From: Auanema rhodensis
Lineage: Eukaryota > Nematoda > Chromadorea > Rhabditida > Rhabditidae
DNA length: 64,000 bases
Assembly (NCBI GenBank): GCA_964057225.1
Contig: OZ059894.1
Location: 22,474,476 to 22,538,475 of the forward strand
Direction of reading: 5' to 3'
The position numbers and the translations under genes are program-made. Each line of letters opens with the position of its first letter. Position 1 is the first letter of the stretch. Shown in pieces: positions 40,361-54,049 of this stretch. The notes beneath the pieces are model-generated. The model was not told where the DNA came from and searched no databases. It saw nothing but the letters and a program-made list of their open reading frames with translations.

Positions 40361-42817
40361 TCATTTTTCAAACGATCATAACTAATTTTTGTATCAAGCG
40401 TTTCTCAATGTAGTTTAGTGCATTCGATGCGGATTTTTAAGCTGCGTCGATCTGTGTTATCAGATTTGCGCTAGCTTAAAAATGCACCGAGATATCAACT
40501 GATATAAGTTCACACTTATATCCTCGATTTTCACCCTGAAGGAATAATTTTTTCGTTGAATAACATTGTCCATCGTCTTTGCCTTGAAAAAAGGAATCTA
40601 AAAACATCTACTTTTTGCTAAATCATTTTGAAATTTTTCGAAAAAATTTTTGTCAAAATGTTTTTGGAAGCATTGTTGAGTGTACATGGAAACTCAACAT
40701 ACACTAATGCATCATTTTTCAAACGATCATAACTAATTTTTGTATTAAGCGTTTCTCAATGTAGTATAGTGCATTCGATGCGGATTTTTCAGCTGCGTCG
40801 ATCTCTGTTATCAGATTTGCGCTAGCTTAAAAATGCACCGAGATATCAACTGATATAAGTTCACACTTATATCCTCGATTTTCACCCTGAAGGAATAATT
40901 TTTTCGTTGAATAACATTGTCCATCGTCTTTGCCTTGAAAAAAGGAATCTAAAAACATCTACTTTTTGCTAAATTATTTTGAAATTTTTCGAAAAAATTT
41001 TTGTCAAAATGTTTTTGGAAGCAATGTTGAGTGTACATGGAAACTCAACATACACTAATGCATCATTTTTCAAACGATCATAACTAATTTTTGTGTTAAG
41101 CGTTTCTCAATGTAGTATAGTGCATTCGATGCGGATTTTTAAGCTGCGTCGATCTGTGTTATCAGATTTGCGCTAGCTTAAAAATGCACCGAGATATCAA
41201 CTGATATAAGTTCACACATATATCCTCGATTTTCACCCTGAAGGAATAATTTTTTCGTTGAATAACATTGTCCATCGTCTTTGCCTTGAAAAAAGGAATC
41301 TAAAAACATCTACTTTTTGCTAAATTATTTTGAAATTTTTCGAAAAAATTTTTGTCAAAATGTTTTTGGAAGCATTGTTGAGTGTACATGGAAACTCAAC
41401 ATACACTAATGCATCATTTTTCAAACGATCATAACTATTTTTTGTATTAAGCGTTTCTCAATGTAGTATAGTGCATTCGATGCGGATTTTTAAGCTGCGT
41501 CGATCTCTGTTATCAGATTTGCGCTAGCTTAAAAATGCACCGAGATATCAACTGATATAAGTTCACACTTATATCCTCGATTTTCACCCTGAAGAATTAA
41601 TTTTTTCGTTGAATAACATTGTCCATCGTCTTTGCCTTGAAAAATGGAATCTAAAAACATCTACTTTTTGCTAAATTATTTTGAAATTTTTCGAAAAAAT
41701 TTTTGTCAAAATGTTTTTGGAAGCATTGTTGAGTGTACATGGAAACTTAACATACACTAATGCATCATTTTTCAAACGATCATAACTAATTTTTGTATCA
41801 AGCGTTTCTCAATGTAGTTTAGTGCATTCGATGCGGATTTTTAAGCTGCGTCGATCTGTGTTATCAGATTTGCGCTAGCTTAAAAATGCACCGAGATATC
41901 AACTGATATAAGTTCACACTTATATCCTCGATTTTCACCCTGAAGGAATAATTTTTTCGTTGAATAACACTGTCCATCGTCTTTGCCTTGAAAAAAGGAA
42001 TCTAAAAACATCTACTTTTTGCTAAATTATTTTGAAATTTTTCGAAAAAATTTTTGTCAAAATGTTTTTGGAAGCATTGTTGAGTGTACATGGAAACTCA
42101 ACATACACTAATGCATCATTTTTCCAACGATCATAACTAATTTTTGTATTAAGCGTTTCTCAATGTAGTATAGTGCATTCGATGCGGATTTTTAAGCTGC
42201 GTCGATCTCTGTTATCAGATTTGCGCTAGCTTAAAAATGCACCGAGATATCAACTGATATAAGTTCACACTTATATCCTCGATTTTCACCCTGAAGGAAT
42301 AATTTTTTCGTTGAATAACATTGTCCATCGTCTTTGCCTTGAAAAAAGGAATCTAAAAACATCTACTTTTTGCTAAATTATTTTGAAATTTTTCGAAAAA
42401 ATTTTTGTCAAAATGTTTTTGGAAGCAATGTTGAGTGTACATGGAAACTCAACATACACTAATGCATCATTTTTCAAACGATCATAACTAATTTTTGTAT
42501 TAAGCGTTTCTCAATGTAGTATGGTGCATTCGATGCGGATTTTTAAGCTGCGTCGATCTCTGTTATCAGATTTGCGCTAGCTTAAAAATGCACCGAGATA
42601 TCAACTGATATAAGTTCACACTTATATCCTCGATTTTCACCCTGAAGAATTAATTTTTTCGTTGAATAACATTGTCCATCGTCTTTGCCTTGAATAAAGG
42701 AATCTAAAAACATCTACTTTTTGCTAAATTATTTTGAAATTTTTCGAAAAAATTTTTGTCAAAATGTTTTTGGAAGCAATGTTGAGTGTACATGGAAACT
42801 CAACATACACTAATGCA
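40361..42817 (+). repeat. HOR B, copy 2, shortened to 7 monomers
   Basis: Monomers 116-120 match 106-110 at 3510 bp, and monomers 121-122 match 113-114 at 2808 bp. This copy lacks the extra dimer found at 38606-39307 and does not contain the TAGAGTG monomer at its end. A private AATCATTTTG lies in the first monomer (near 40622). Confidence 0.85.
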
Positions 42818-45625
42818 TCATTTTTCAAACGATTATAACTAATTTTTGTATTAAGCGTTTCTCAATGTAGTATAGTGCATTCGATGCGGATTTTTAAGCT
42901 GCGTCGATCTGTGTTATCAGATTTGCGCTAGCTTAAAAATGCACCGAGATATCAACTGATATAAGTTCACACTTATATCCTCGATTTTCACCCTGAAGGA
43001 ATAATTTTTTCGTTGAATAACATTGTCCATCGTCTTTGCCTTGAAAAAAGGAATCTAAAAACATCTACTTTTTGCTAAATTATTTTGAAATTTTTCGAAA
43101 AAATTTTTGTCAAAATGTTTTTGGAAGCATTGTTGAGTGTACATGGAAACTCAACATACACTAATGCATCATTTTTCAAACGATCATAACTATTTTTTGT
43201 ATTAAGCGTTTCTCAATGTAGTATAGTGCATTCGATGCGGATTTTTAAGCTGCGTCGATCTCTGTTATCAGATTTGCGCTAGCTTAAAAATGCACCGAGA
43301 TATCAACTGATATAAGTTCACACTTATATCCTCGATTTTCACCCTGAAGAATTAATTTTTTCGTTGAATAACATTGTCCATCGTCTTTGCCTTGAAAAAT
43401 GGAATCTAAAAACATCTACTTTTTGCTAAATTATTTTGAAATTTTTCGAAAAAATTTTTGTCAAAATGTTTTTGGAAGCATTGTTGAGTGTACATGGAAA
43501 CTCAACATACACTAATGCATCATTTTTCAAACGATCATAACTAATTTTTGTATTAAGCGTTTCTCAATGTAGTATAGTGCATTCGATGCGGATTTTTAAG
43601 CTGCGTCGATCTCTGTTATCAGATTTGCGCTAGCTTAAAAATGCACCGAGATATCAACTGATATAAGTTCACACTTATATCCTCGATTTTCACCCTGAAG
43701 GAATAATTTTTTCGTTGAATAACATTGTCCATCGTCTTTGCCTTGAAAAAAGGAATCTAAAAACATCTACTTTTTGCTAAATTATTTTGAAATTTTTCGA
43801 AAAAATTTTTGTCAAAATGTTTTTGGAAGCATTGTTGAGTGTACATGGAAACTCAACATACACTAATGCATCATTTTTCAAACGATCATAACTAATTTTT
43901 GTATTAAGCGTTTCTCAATGTAGTATAGTGCATTCGATGCGGATTTTTAAGCTGCGTCGATCTGTGTTATCAGATTTGCGCTAGCTTAAAAATGCACCGA
44001 GATATCAACTGATATAAGTTCACACTTATATCCTCGATTTTCACCCTGAAGAATTAATTTTTTCGTTGAATAACATTGTCCATCTTCTTTGCCTTGAAAA
44101 ATGAAATCTAAAAACATCTACTTTTTGCTAAATTATTTTGAAATTTTTCGAAAAAATTTTTGTCAAAATGTTTTTGGAAGCATTGTTGAGTGTACATGGA
44201 AACTCAACATACACTAATGCATCATTTTTCAAACGATCATAACTAATTTTTGTATCAAGCGTTTCTCAATGTAGTTTAGTGCATTCGATGCGGATTTTTA
44301 AGCTGCGTCGATCTGTGTTATCAGATTTGCGCTAGCTTAAAAATGCACCGAGATATCAACTGATATAAGTTCACACTTATATCCTCGATTTTCACCCTGA
44401 AGGAATAATTTTTTCGTTGAATAAAATTGTCCATCGTCTTTGCCTTGAAAAATGAAATCTAAAAACATCTACTTTTTGCTAAATTATTTTGAAATTTTTC
44501 GAAAAAATTTTTGTCAAAATGTTTTTGGAAGCATTGTTGAGTGTACATGGAAACTCAACATACACTAATGCATCATTTTTCAAACGATCATAACTAATTT
44601 TTGTATTAAGCGTTTCTCAATGTAGTATAGTGCATTCGATGCGGATTTTTAAGCTGCGTCGATCTCTGTTATCAGATTTGCGCTAGCTTAAAAATGCACC
44701 GAGATATCAACTGATATAAGTTCACACTTATATCCTCGATTTTCACCCTGAAGGAATAATTTTTTCGTTGAATAACACTGTCCATCGTCTTTGCCTTGAA
44801 AAAAGGAATCTAAAAACATCTACTTTTTGCTAAATTATTTTGAAATTTTTCGAAAAAATTTTTGTCAAAATGTTTTTGGAAGCATTGTTGAGTGTACATG
44901 GAAACTCAACATACACTAATGCATCATTTTTCAAACGATCATAACTAATTTTTGTATTAAGCGTTTCTCAATGTAGTATAGTGCATTCGATGCGGATTTT
45001 TAAGCTGCGTCGATCTCTGTTATCAGATTTGCGCTAGCTTAAAAATGCACCGAGATATCAACTGATATAAGTTCACACTTATATCCTCGATTTTCACCCT
45101 GAAGGAATAATTTTTTCGTTGAATAACATTGTCCATCGTCTTTGCCTTGAAAAAAGGAATCTAAAAACATCTACTTTTTGCTAAATTATTTTGAAATTTT
45201 TCGAAAAAATTTTTGTCAAAATGTTTTTGGAAGCATTGTTGAGTGTACATGGAAACTCAACATACACTAATGCATCATTTTTCAAACGATCATAACTAAT
45301 TTTTGTATTAAGCGTTTCTCAATGTAGTATAGTGCATTCGATGCGGATTTTTAAGCTGCGTCGATCTGTGTTATCAGATTTGCGCTAGCTTAAAAATGCA
45401 CCGAGATATCAACTGATATAAGTTCACACTTATATCCTCGATTTTCACCCTGAAGAATTAATTTTTTCGTTGAATAACATTGTCCATCTTCTTTGCCTTG
45501 AATAAAGGAATCTAAAAACATCTACTTTTTGCTAAATTATTTTGAAATTTTTCGAAAAAATTTTTGTCAAAATGTTTTTGGAAGCAATGTTGAGTGTACA
45601 TGGAAACTCAACATACACTAATGCA
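42818..45625 (+). repeat. Mixed block, monomers 123-130
   Basis: The first five monomers (42818-44572) match 56858-58612 in order: CGATTATA; T25; a C94 unit; CATCTTC; AAAATTG. The remaining three are C94 with C206 (44573), plain C94 (44924), and CATCTTC with T229 (45275). No tandem HOR is visible here. Confidence 0.7.
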
Positions 45626-48433
45626 TCATTTTTCAAACGATCATAACTAATTTTTGTATTAAGCGTTTCTCAATGTAGTATAGTGCATTCGATGCGGATT
45701 TTTAAGCTGCGTCGATCTGTGTTATCAGATTTGCGCTAGCTTAAAAATGCACCGAGATATCAACTGATATAAGTTCACACTTATATCCTCGATTTTCACC
45801 CTGAAGGAATAATTTTTTCGTTGAATAACATTGTCCATCGTCTTTGCCTTGAAAAAAGGAATCTAAAAACATCTACTTTTTGCTAAATTATTTTGAAATT
45901 TTTCGAAAAAATTTTTGTCAAAATGTTTTTGGAAGCATTGTTGAGTGTACATGGAAACTCAACATACACTAATGCATCATTTTTCAAACGATCATAACTA
46001 TTTTTTGTATTAAGCGTTTCTCAATGTAGTATAGTGCATTCGATGCGGATTTTTAAGCTGCGTCGATCTCTGTTATCAGATTTGCGCTAGCTTAAAAATG
46101 CACCGAGATATCAACTGATATAAGTTCACACTTATATCCTCGATTTTCACCCTGAAGAATTAATTTTTTCGTTGAATAACATTGTCCATCGTCTTTGCCT
46201 TGAAAAATGGAATCTAAAAACATCTACTTTTTGCTAAATTATTTTGAAATTTTTCGAAAAAATTTTTGTCAAAATGTTTTTGGAAGCATTGTTGAGTGTA
46301 CATGGAAACTCAACATACACTAATGCATCATTTTTCAAACGATCATAACTAATTTTTGTATCAAGCGTTTCTCAATGTAGTTTAGTGCATTCGATGCGGA
46401 TTTTTAAGCTGCGTCGATCTGTGTTATCAGATTTGCGCTAGCTTAAAAATGCACCGAGATATCAACTGATATAAGTTCACACTTATATCCTCGATTTTCA
46501 CCCTGAAGGAATAATTTTTTCGTTGAATAACACTGTCCATCGTCTTTGCCTTGAAAAAAGGAATCTAAAAACATCTACTTTTTGCTAAATTATTTTGAAA
46601 TTTTTCGAAAAAATTTTTGTCAAAATGTTTTTGGAAGCATTGTTGAGTGTACATGGAAACTCAACATACACTAATGCATCATTTTTCAAACGATCATAAC
46701 TAATTTTTGTATTAAGCGTTTCTCAATGTAGTATAGTGCATTCGATGCGGATTTTTAAGCTGCGTCGATCTCTGTTATCAGATTTGCGCTAGCTTAAAAA
46801 TGCACCGAGATATCAACTGATATAAGTTCACACTTATATCCTCGATTTTCACCCTGAAGGAATAATTTTTTCGTTGAATAACATTGTCCATCGTCTTTGC
46901 CTTGAAAAAAGGAATCTAAAAACATCTACTTTTTGCTAAATTATTTTGAAATTTTTCGAAAAAATTTTTGTCAAAATGTTTTTGGAAGCAATGTTGAGTG
47001 TACATGGAAACTCAACATACACTAATGCATCATTTTTCAAACGATCATAACTAATTTTTGTATTAAGCGTTTCTCAATGTAGTATAGTGCATTCGATGCG
47101 GATTTTTAAGCTGCGTCGATCTGTGTTATCAGATTTGCGCTAGCTTAAAAATGCACCGAGATATCAACTGATATAAGTTCACACTTATATCCTCGATTTT
47201 CACCCTGAAGGAATAATTTTTTCGTTGAATAACATTGTCCATCGTCTTTGCCTTGAAAAAAGGAATCTAAAAACATCTACTTTTTGCTAAATTATTTTGA
47301 AATTTTTCGAAAAAATTTTTGTCAAAATGTTTTTGGAAGCATTGTTGAGTGTACATGGAAACTCAACATACACTAATGCATCATTTTTCAAACGATCATA
47401 ACTATTTTTTGTATTAAGCGTTTCTCAATGTAGTATAGTGCATTCGATGCGGATTTTTAAGCTGCGTCGATCTCTGTTATCAGATTTGCGCTAGCTTAAA
47501 AATGCACCGAGATATCAACTGATATAAGTTCACACTTATATCCTCGATTTTCACCCTGAAGAATTAATTTTTTCGTTGAATAACATTGTCCATCGTCTTT
47601 GCCTTGAAAAATGGAATCTAAAAACATCTACTTTTTGCTAAATTATTTTGAAATTTTTCGAAAAAATTTTTGTCAAAATGTTTTTGGAAGCATTGTTGAG
47701 TGTACATGGAAACTCAACATACACTAATGCATCATTTTTCAAACGATCATAACTAATTTTTGTATCAAGCGTTTCTCAATGTAGTTTAGTGCATTCGATG
47801 CGGATTTTTAAGCTGCGTCGATCTGTGTTATCAGATTTGCGCTAGCTTAAAAATGCACCGAGATATCAACTGATATAAGTTCACACTTATATCCTCGATT
47901 TTCACCCTGAAGGAATAATTTTTTCGTTGAATAACACTGTCCATCGTCTTTGCCTTGAAAAAAGGAATCTAAAAACATCTACTTTTTGCTAAATTATTTT
48001 GAAATTTTTCGAAAAAATTTTTGTCAAAATGTTTTTGGAAGCATTGTTGAGTGTACATGGAAACTCAACATACACTAATGCATCATTTTTCAAACGATCA
48101 TAACTAATTTTTGTATTAAGCGTTTCTCAATGTAGTATAGTGCATTCGATGCGGATTTTTAAGCTGCGTCGATCTCTGTTATCAGATTTGCGCTAGCTTA
48201 AAAATGCACCGAGATATCAACTGATATAAGTTCACACTTATATCCTCGATTTTCACCCTGAAGGAATAATTTTTTCGTTGAATAACATTGTCCATCGTCT
48301 TTGCCTTGAAAAAAGGAATCTAAAAACATCTACTTTTTGCTAAATTATTTTGAAATTTTTCGAAAAAATTTTTGTCAAAATGTTTTTGGAAGCAATGTTG
48401 AGTGTACATGGAAACTCAACATACACTAATGCA
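45626..48433 (+). repeat. 4-monomer HOR, two tandem copies (1404 bp each)
   Basis: Copies are 45626-47029 and 47030-48433. The order is a G94 unit; a T25 unit with G234; a C35/T55 unit with C206; a C94 unit with A313. I noticed no difference between the two copies. This tetramer is unrelated to the one at 9825, but its first three units resemble the start of the 7-mer at 4212. Confidence 0.85.
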
Positions 48434-50188
48434 TCATTTTTCAAACGATCATAACTAATTTTTGTATTAAGCGTTTCTCAATGTAGTATAGTGCATTCGA
48501 TGCGGATTTTTAAGCTGCGTCGATCTCTGTTATCAGATTTGCGCTAGCTTAAAAATGCACCGAGATATCAACTGATATAAGTTCACACTTATATTCTCGA
48601 TTTTCACCCTGAAGAATTAATTTTTTCGTTGAATAACATTGTCCATCGTCTTTGCCTTGAATAAAGGAATCTAAAAACATCTACTTTTTGCTAAATTATT
48701 TTGAAATTTTTCGAAAAAATTTTTGTCAAAATGTTTTTGGAAGCAATGTTGAGTGTACATGGAAACTCAACATACACTAATGCATCATTTTTCAAACGAT
48801 TATAACTAATTTTTGTATTAAGCGTTTCTCAATGTAGTATAGTGCATTCGATGCGGATTTTTAAGCTGCGTCGATCTGTGTTATCAGATTTGCGCTAGCT
48901 TAAAAATGCACCGAGATATCAACTGATATAAGTTCACACTTATATCCTCGATTTTCACCCTGAAGGAATAATTTTTTCGTTGAATAACATTGTCCATCGT
49001 CTTTGCCTTGAAAAAAGGAATCTAAAAACATCTACTTTTTGCTAAATTATTTTGAAATTTTTCGAAAAAATTTTTGTCAAAATGTTTTTGGAAGCATTGT
49101 TGAGTGTACATGGAAACTCAACATACACTAATGCATCATTTTTCAAACGATCATAACTATTTTTTGTATTAAGCGTTTCTCAATGTAGTATAGTGCATTC
49201 GATGCGGATTTTTAAGCTGCGTCGATCTCTGTTATCAGATTTGCGCTAGCTTAAAAATGCACCGAGATATCAACTGATATAAGTTCACACTTATATCCTC
49301 GATTTTCACCCTGAAGAATTAATTTTTTCGTTGAATAACATTGTCCATCGTCTTTGCCTTGAATAAAGGAATCTAAAAACATCTACTTTTTGCTAAATTA
49401 TTTTGAAATTTTTCGAAAAAATTTTTGTCAAAATGTTTTTGGAAGCAATGTTGAGTGTACATGGAAACTCAACATACACTAATGCATCATTTTTCAAACG
49501 ATTATAACTAATTTTTGTATTGAGCGTTTCTCAATGTAGTATAGTGCATTCGATGCGGATTTTTAAGCTGCGTCGATCTGTGTTATCAGATTTGCGCTAG
49601 CTTAAAAATGCACCGAGATATCAACTGATATAAGTTCACACTTATATCCTCGATTTTCACCCTGAAGGAATAATTTTTTCGTTGAATAACATTGTCCATC
49701 GTCTTTGCCTTGAAAAAAGGAATCTAAAAACATCTACTTTTTGCTAAATTATTTTGAAATTTTTCGAAAAAATTTTTGTCAAAATGTTTTTGGAAGCATT
49801 GTTGAGTGTACATGGAAACTCAACATACACTAATGCATCATTTTTCAAACGATCATAACTAATTTTTGTATTAAGCGTTTCTCAATGTAGTAGAGTGCAT
49901 TCGATGCGGATTTTTAAGCTGCGTCGATCTGTGTTATCAGATTTGCGCTAGCTTAAAAATGCACCGAGATATCAACTGATATAAGTTCACACTTATATCC
50001 TCGATTTTCACCCTGAAGAATTAATTTTTTCGTTGAATAACATTGTCCATCGTCTTTGCCTTGAAAAATGAAATCTAAAAACATCTACTTTTTGCTAAAT
50101 TATTTTGAAATTTTTCGAAAAAATTTTTGTCAAAATGTTTTTGGAAGCATTGTTGAGTGTACATGGAAACTCAACATACACTAATGCA
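48434..50188 (+). repeat. Transition block, monomers 139-143
   Basis: Monomers 140-142 (CGATTATA; T25 with T229; CGATTATA with ATTGAGCG) match 152-154 (52997-54049). Monomer 143 (49838) carries TAGAGTG, otherwise seen only at 40010, and has no counterpart in the later copy. It looks like a single-monomer insertion into the 11-mer register. Monomer 139 has a private TATATTCTC. Confidence 0.7.
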
Positions 50189-53100
50189 TCATTTTTCAAA
50201 CGATCATAACTAATTTTTGTATCAAGCGTTTCTCAATGTAGTTTAGTGCATTCGATGCGGATTTTTAAGCTGCGTCGATCTGTGTTATCAGATTTGCGCT
50301 AGCTTAAAAATGCACCGAGATATCAACTGATATAAGTTCACACTTATATCCTCGATTTTCACCCTGAAGGAATAATTTTTTCGTTGAATAACATTGTCCA
50401 TCGTCTTTGCCTTGAAAAAAGGAATCTAAAAACATCTACTTTTTGCTAAATTATTTTGAAATTTTTCGAAAAAATTTTTGTCAAAATGTTTTTGGAAGCA
50501 TTGTTGAGTGTACATGGAAACTCAACATACACTAATGCATCATTTTTCAAACGATCATAACTATTTTTTGTATTAAGCGTTTCTCAATGTAGTATAGTGC
50601 ATTCGATGCGGATTTTTAAGCTGCGTCGATCTCTGTTATCAGATTTGCGCTAGCTTAAAAATGCACCGAGATATCAACTGATATAAGTTCACACTTATAT
50701 CCTCGATTTTCACCCTGAAGAATTAATTTTTTCGTTGAATAACATTGTCCATCGTCTTTGCCTTGAAAAATGGAATCTAAAAACATCTACTTTTTGCTAA
50801 ATTATTTTGAAATTTTTCGAAAAAATTTTTGTCAAAATGTTTTTGGAAGCATTGTTGAGTGTACATGGAAACTCAACATACACTAATGCATCATTTTTCA
50901 AACGATCATAACTAATTTTTGTATCAAGCGTTTCTCAATGTAGTTTAGTGCATTCGATGCGGATTTTTAAGCTGCGTCGATCTGTGTTATCAGATTTGCG
51001 CTAGCTTAAAAATGCACCGAGATATCGACTGATATAAGTTCACACTTATATCCTCGATTTTCACCCTGAAGGAATAATTTTTTCGTTGAATAACACTGTC
51101 CATCGTCTTTGCCTTGAAAAAAGGAATCTAAAAACATCTACTTTTTGCTAAATTATTTTGAAATTTTTCGAAAAAATTTTTGTCAAAATGTTTTTGGAAG
51201 CATTGTTGAGTGTACATGGAAACTCAACATACACTAATGCATCATTTTTCAAACGATCATAACTAATTTTTGTATTAAGCGTTTCTCAATGTAGTATAGT
51301 GCATTCGATGCGGATTTTTAAGCTGCGTCGATCTCTGTTATCAGATTTGCGCTAGCTTAAAAATGCACCGAGATATCAACTGATATAAGTTCACACTTAT
51401 ATCCTCGATTTTCACCCTGAAGGAATAATTTTTTCGTTGAATAACATTGTCCATCGTCTTTGCCTTAAAAAAAGGAATCTAAAAACATCTACTTTTTGCT
51501 AAATTATTTTGAAATTTTTCGAAAAAATTTTTGTCAAAATGTTTTTGGAAGCAATGTTGAGTGTACATGGAAACTCAACATACACTAATGCATCATTTTT
51601 CAAACGATCATAACTAATTTTTGTATTAAGCGTTTCTCAATGTAGTATAGTGCATTCGATGCGGATTTTTAAGCTGCGTCGATCTGTGTTATCAGATTTG
51701 CACTAGCTTAAAAATGCACCGAGATATCAACTGATATAAGTTCACACTTATATCCTCGATTTTCACCCTGAAGGAATAATTTTTTCGTTGAATAACACTG
51801 TCCATCGTCTTTGCCTTGAAAAAAGGAATCTAAAAACATCTACTTTTTGCTAAATTATTTTGAAATTTTTCGAAAAAATTTTTGTCAAAATGTTTTTGGA
51901 AGCATTGTTGAGTGTACATGGAAACTCAACATACACTAATGCATCATTTTTCAAACGATCATAACTAATTTTTGTATTAAGCGTTTCTCAATGTAGTATA
52001 GTGCATTCGATGCGGATTTTTAAGCTGCGTCGATCTCTGTTATCAGATTTGCGCTAGCTTAAAAATGCACCGAGATATCAACTGATATAAGTTCACACTT
52101 ATATCCTCGATTTTCACCCTGAAGGAATAATTTTTTCGTTGAATAACATTGTCCATCGTCTTTGCCTTGAAAAAAGGAATCTAAAAACATCTACTTTTTG
52201 CTAAATTATTTTGAAATTTTTCGAAAAAATTTTTGTCAAAATGTTTTTGGAAGCATTGTTGAGTGTACATGGAAACTCAACATACACTAATGCATCATTT
52301 TTCAAACGATCATAACTAATTTTTGTATCAAGCGTTTCTCAATGTAGTTTAGTGCATTCGATGCGGATTTTTAAGCTGCGTCGATCTGTGTTATCAGATT
52401 TGCGCTAGCTTAAAAATGCACCGAGATATCAACTGATATAAGTTCACACTTATATCCTCGATTTTCACCCTGAAGGAATAATTTTTTCGTTGAATAAAAT
52501 TGTCCATCGTCTTTGCCTTGAAAAATGAAATCTAAAAACATCTACTTTTTGCTAAATTATTTTGAAATTTTTCGAAAAAATTTTTGTCAAAATGTTTTTG
52601 GAAGCATTGTTGAGTGTACATGGAAACTCAACATACACTAATGCATTATTTTTCAAACGATCATAACTAATTTTTGTATCAAGCGTTTCTCAATGTAGTT
52701 TAGTGCATTCGATGCGGATTTTTAAGCTGCGTCGATCTCTGTTATCAGATTTGCGCTAGCTTAAAAATGCACCGAGATATCAACTGATATAAGTTCACAC
52801 TTATATCCTCGATTTTCACCCTGAAGGAATAATTTTTTCGTTGAATAACATTGTCCATCGTCTTTGCCTTGAAAAAAGGAATCTAAAAACATCTACTTTT
52901 TGCTAAATTATTTTGAAATTTTTCGAAAAAATTTTTGTCAAAATGTTTTTGGAAGCAATGTTGAGTGTACATGGAAACTCAACATACACTAATGCATCAT
53001 TTTTCAAACGATTATAACTAATTTTTGTATTAAGCGTTTCTCAATGTAGTATAGTGCATTCGATGCGGATTTTTAAGCTGCGTCGATCTGTGTTATCAGA

Positions 53101-54049
53101 TTTGCGCTAGCTTAAAAATGCACCGAGATATCAACTGATATAAGTTCACACTTATATCCTCGATTTTCACCCTGAAGGAATAATTTTTTCGTTGAATAAC
53201 ATTGTCCATCGTCTTTGCCTTGAAAAAAGGAATCTAAAAACATCTACTTTTTGCTAAATTATTTTGAAATTTTTCGAAAAAATTTTTGTCAAAATGTTTT
53301 TGGAAGCATTGTTGAGTGTACATGGAAACTCAACATACACTAATGCATCATTTTTCAAACGATCATAACTATTTTTTGTATTAAGCGTTTCTCAATGTAG
53401 TATAGTGCATTCGATGCGGATTTTTAAGCTGCGTCGATCTCTGTTATCAGATTTGCGCTAGCTTAAAAATGCACCGAGATATCAACTGATATAAGTTCAC
53501 ACTTATATCCTCGATTTTCACCCTGAAGAATTAATTTTTTCGTTGAATAACATTGTCCATCGTCTTTGCCTTGAATAAAGGAATCTAAAAACATCTACTT
53601 TTTGCTAAATTATTTTGAAATTTTTCGAAAAAATTTTTGTCAAAATGTTTTTGGAAGCAATGTTGAGTGTACATGGAAACTCAACATACACTAATGCATC
53701 ATTTTTCAAACGATTATAACTAATTTTTGTATTGAGCGTTTCTCAATGTAGTATAGTGCATTCGATGCGGATTTTTAAGCTGCGTCGATCTGTGTTATCA
53801 GATTTGCGCTAGCTTAAAAATGCACCGAGATATCAACTGATATAAGTTCACACTTATATCCTCGATTTTCACCCTGAAGGAATAATTTTTTCGTTGAATA
53901 ACATTGTCCATCGTCTTTGCCTTGAAAAAAGGAATCTAAAAACATCTACTTTTTGCTAAATTATTTTGAAATTTTTCGAAAAAATTTTTGTCAAAATGTT
54001 TTTGGAAGCATTGTTGAGTGTACATGGAAACTCAACATACACTAATGCA
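50189..54049 (+). repeat. 11-monomer HOR, copy 1 (3861 bp)
   Basis: Monomers 144-154. The series 144-152 matches 155-163 in order at 3861 bp. Landmarks are T25 (50540), C206 (50891), AAAATTG with GCATTATTT at its end (52295), C35/T55 with C94 (52646), CGATTATA (52997) and ATTGAGCG (53699). Private changes are ATATCGAC (50891), GCCTTAAAA (51242) and GCACTAGC (51593). Confidence 0.85.

Noticed and set aside
12983-42817. HOR A and HOR B as copies of one 10-mer
   Set aside because: Although both are ten monomers long and share C78 and TATGG variants, the order of landmarks differs and most rare variants are not shared.
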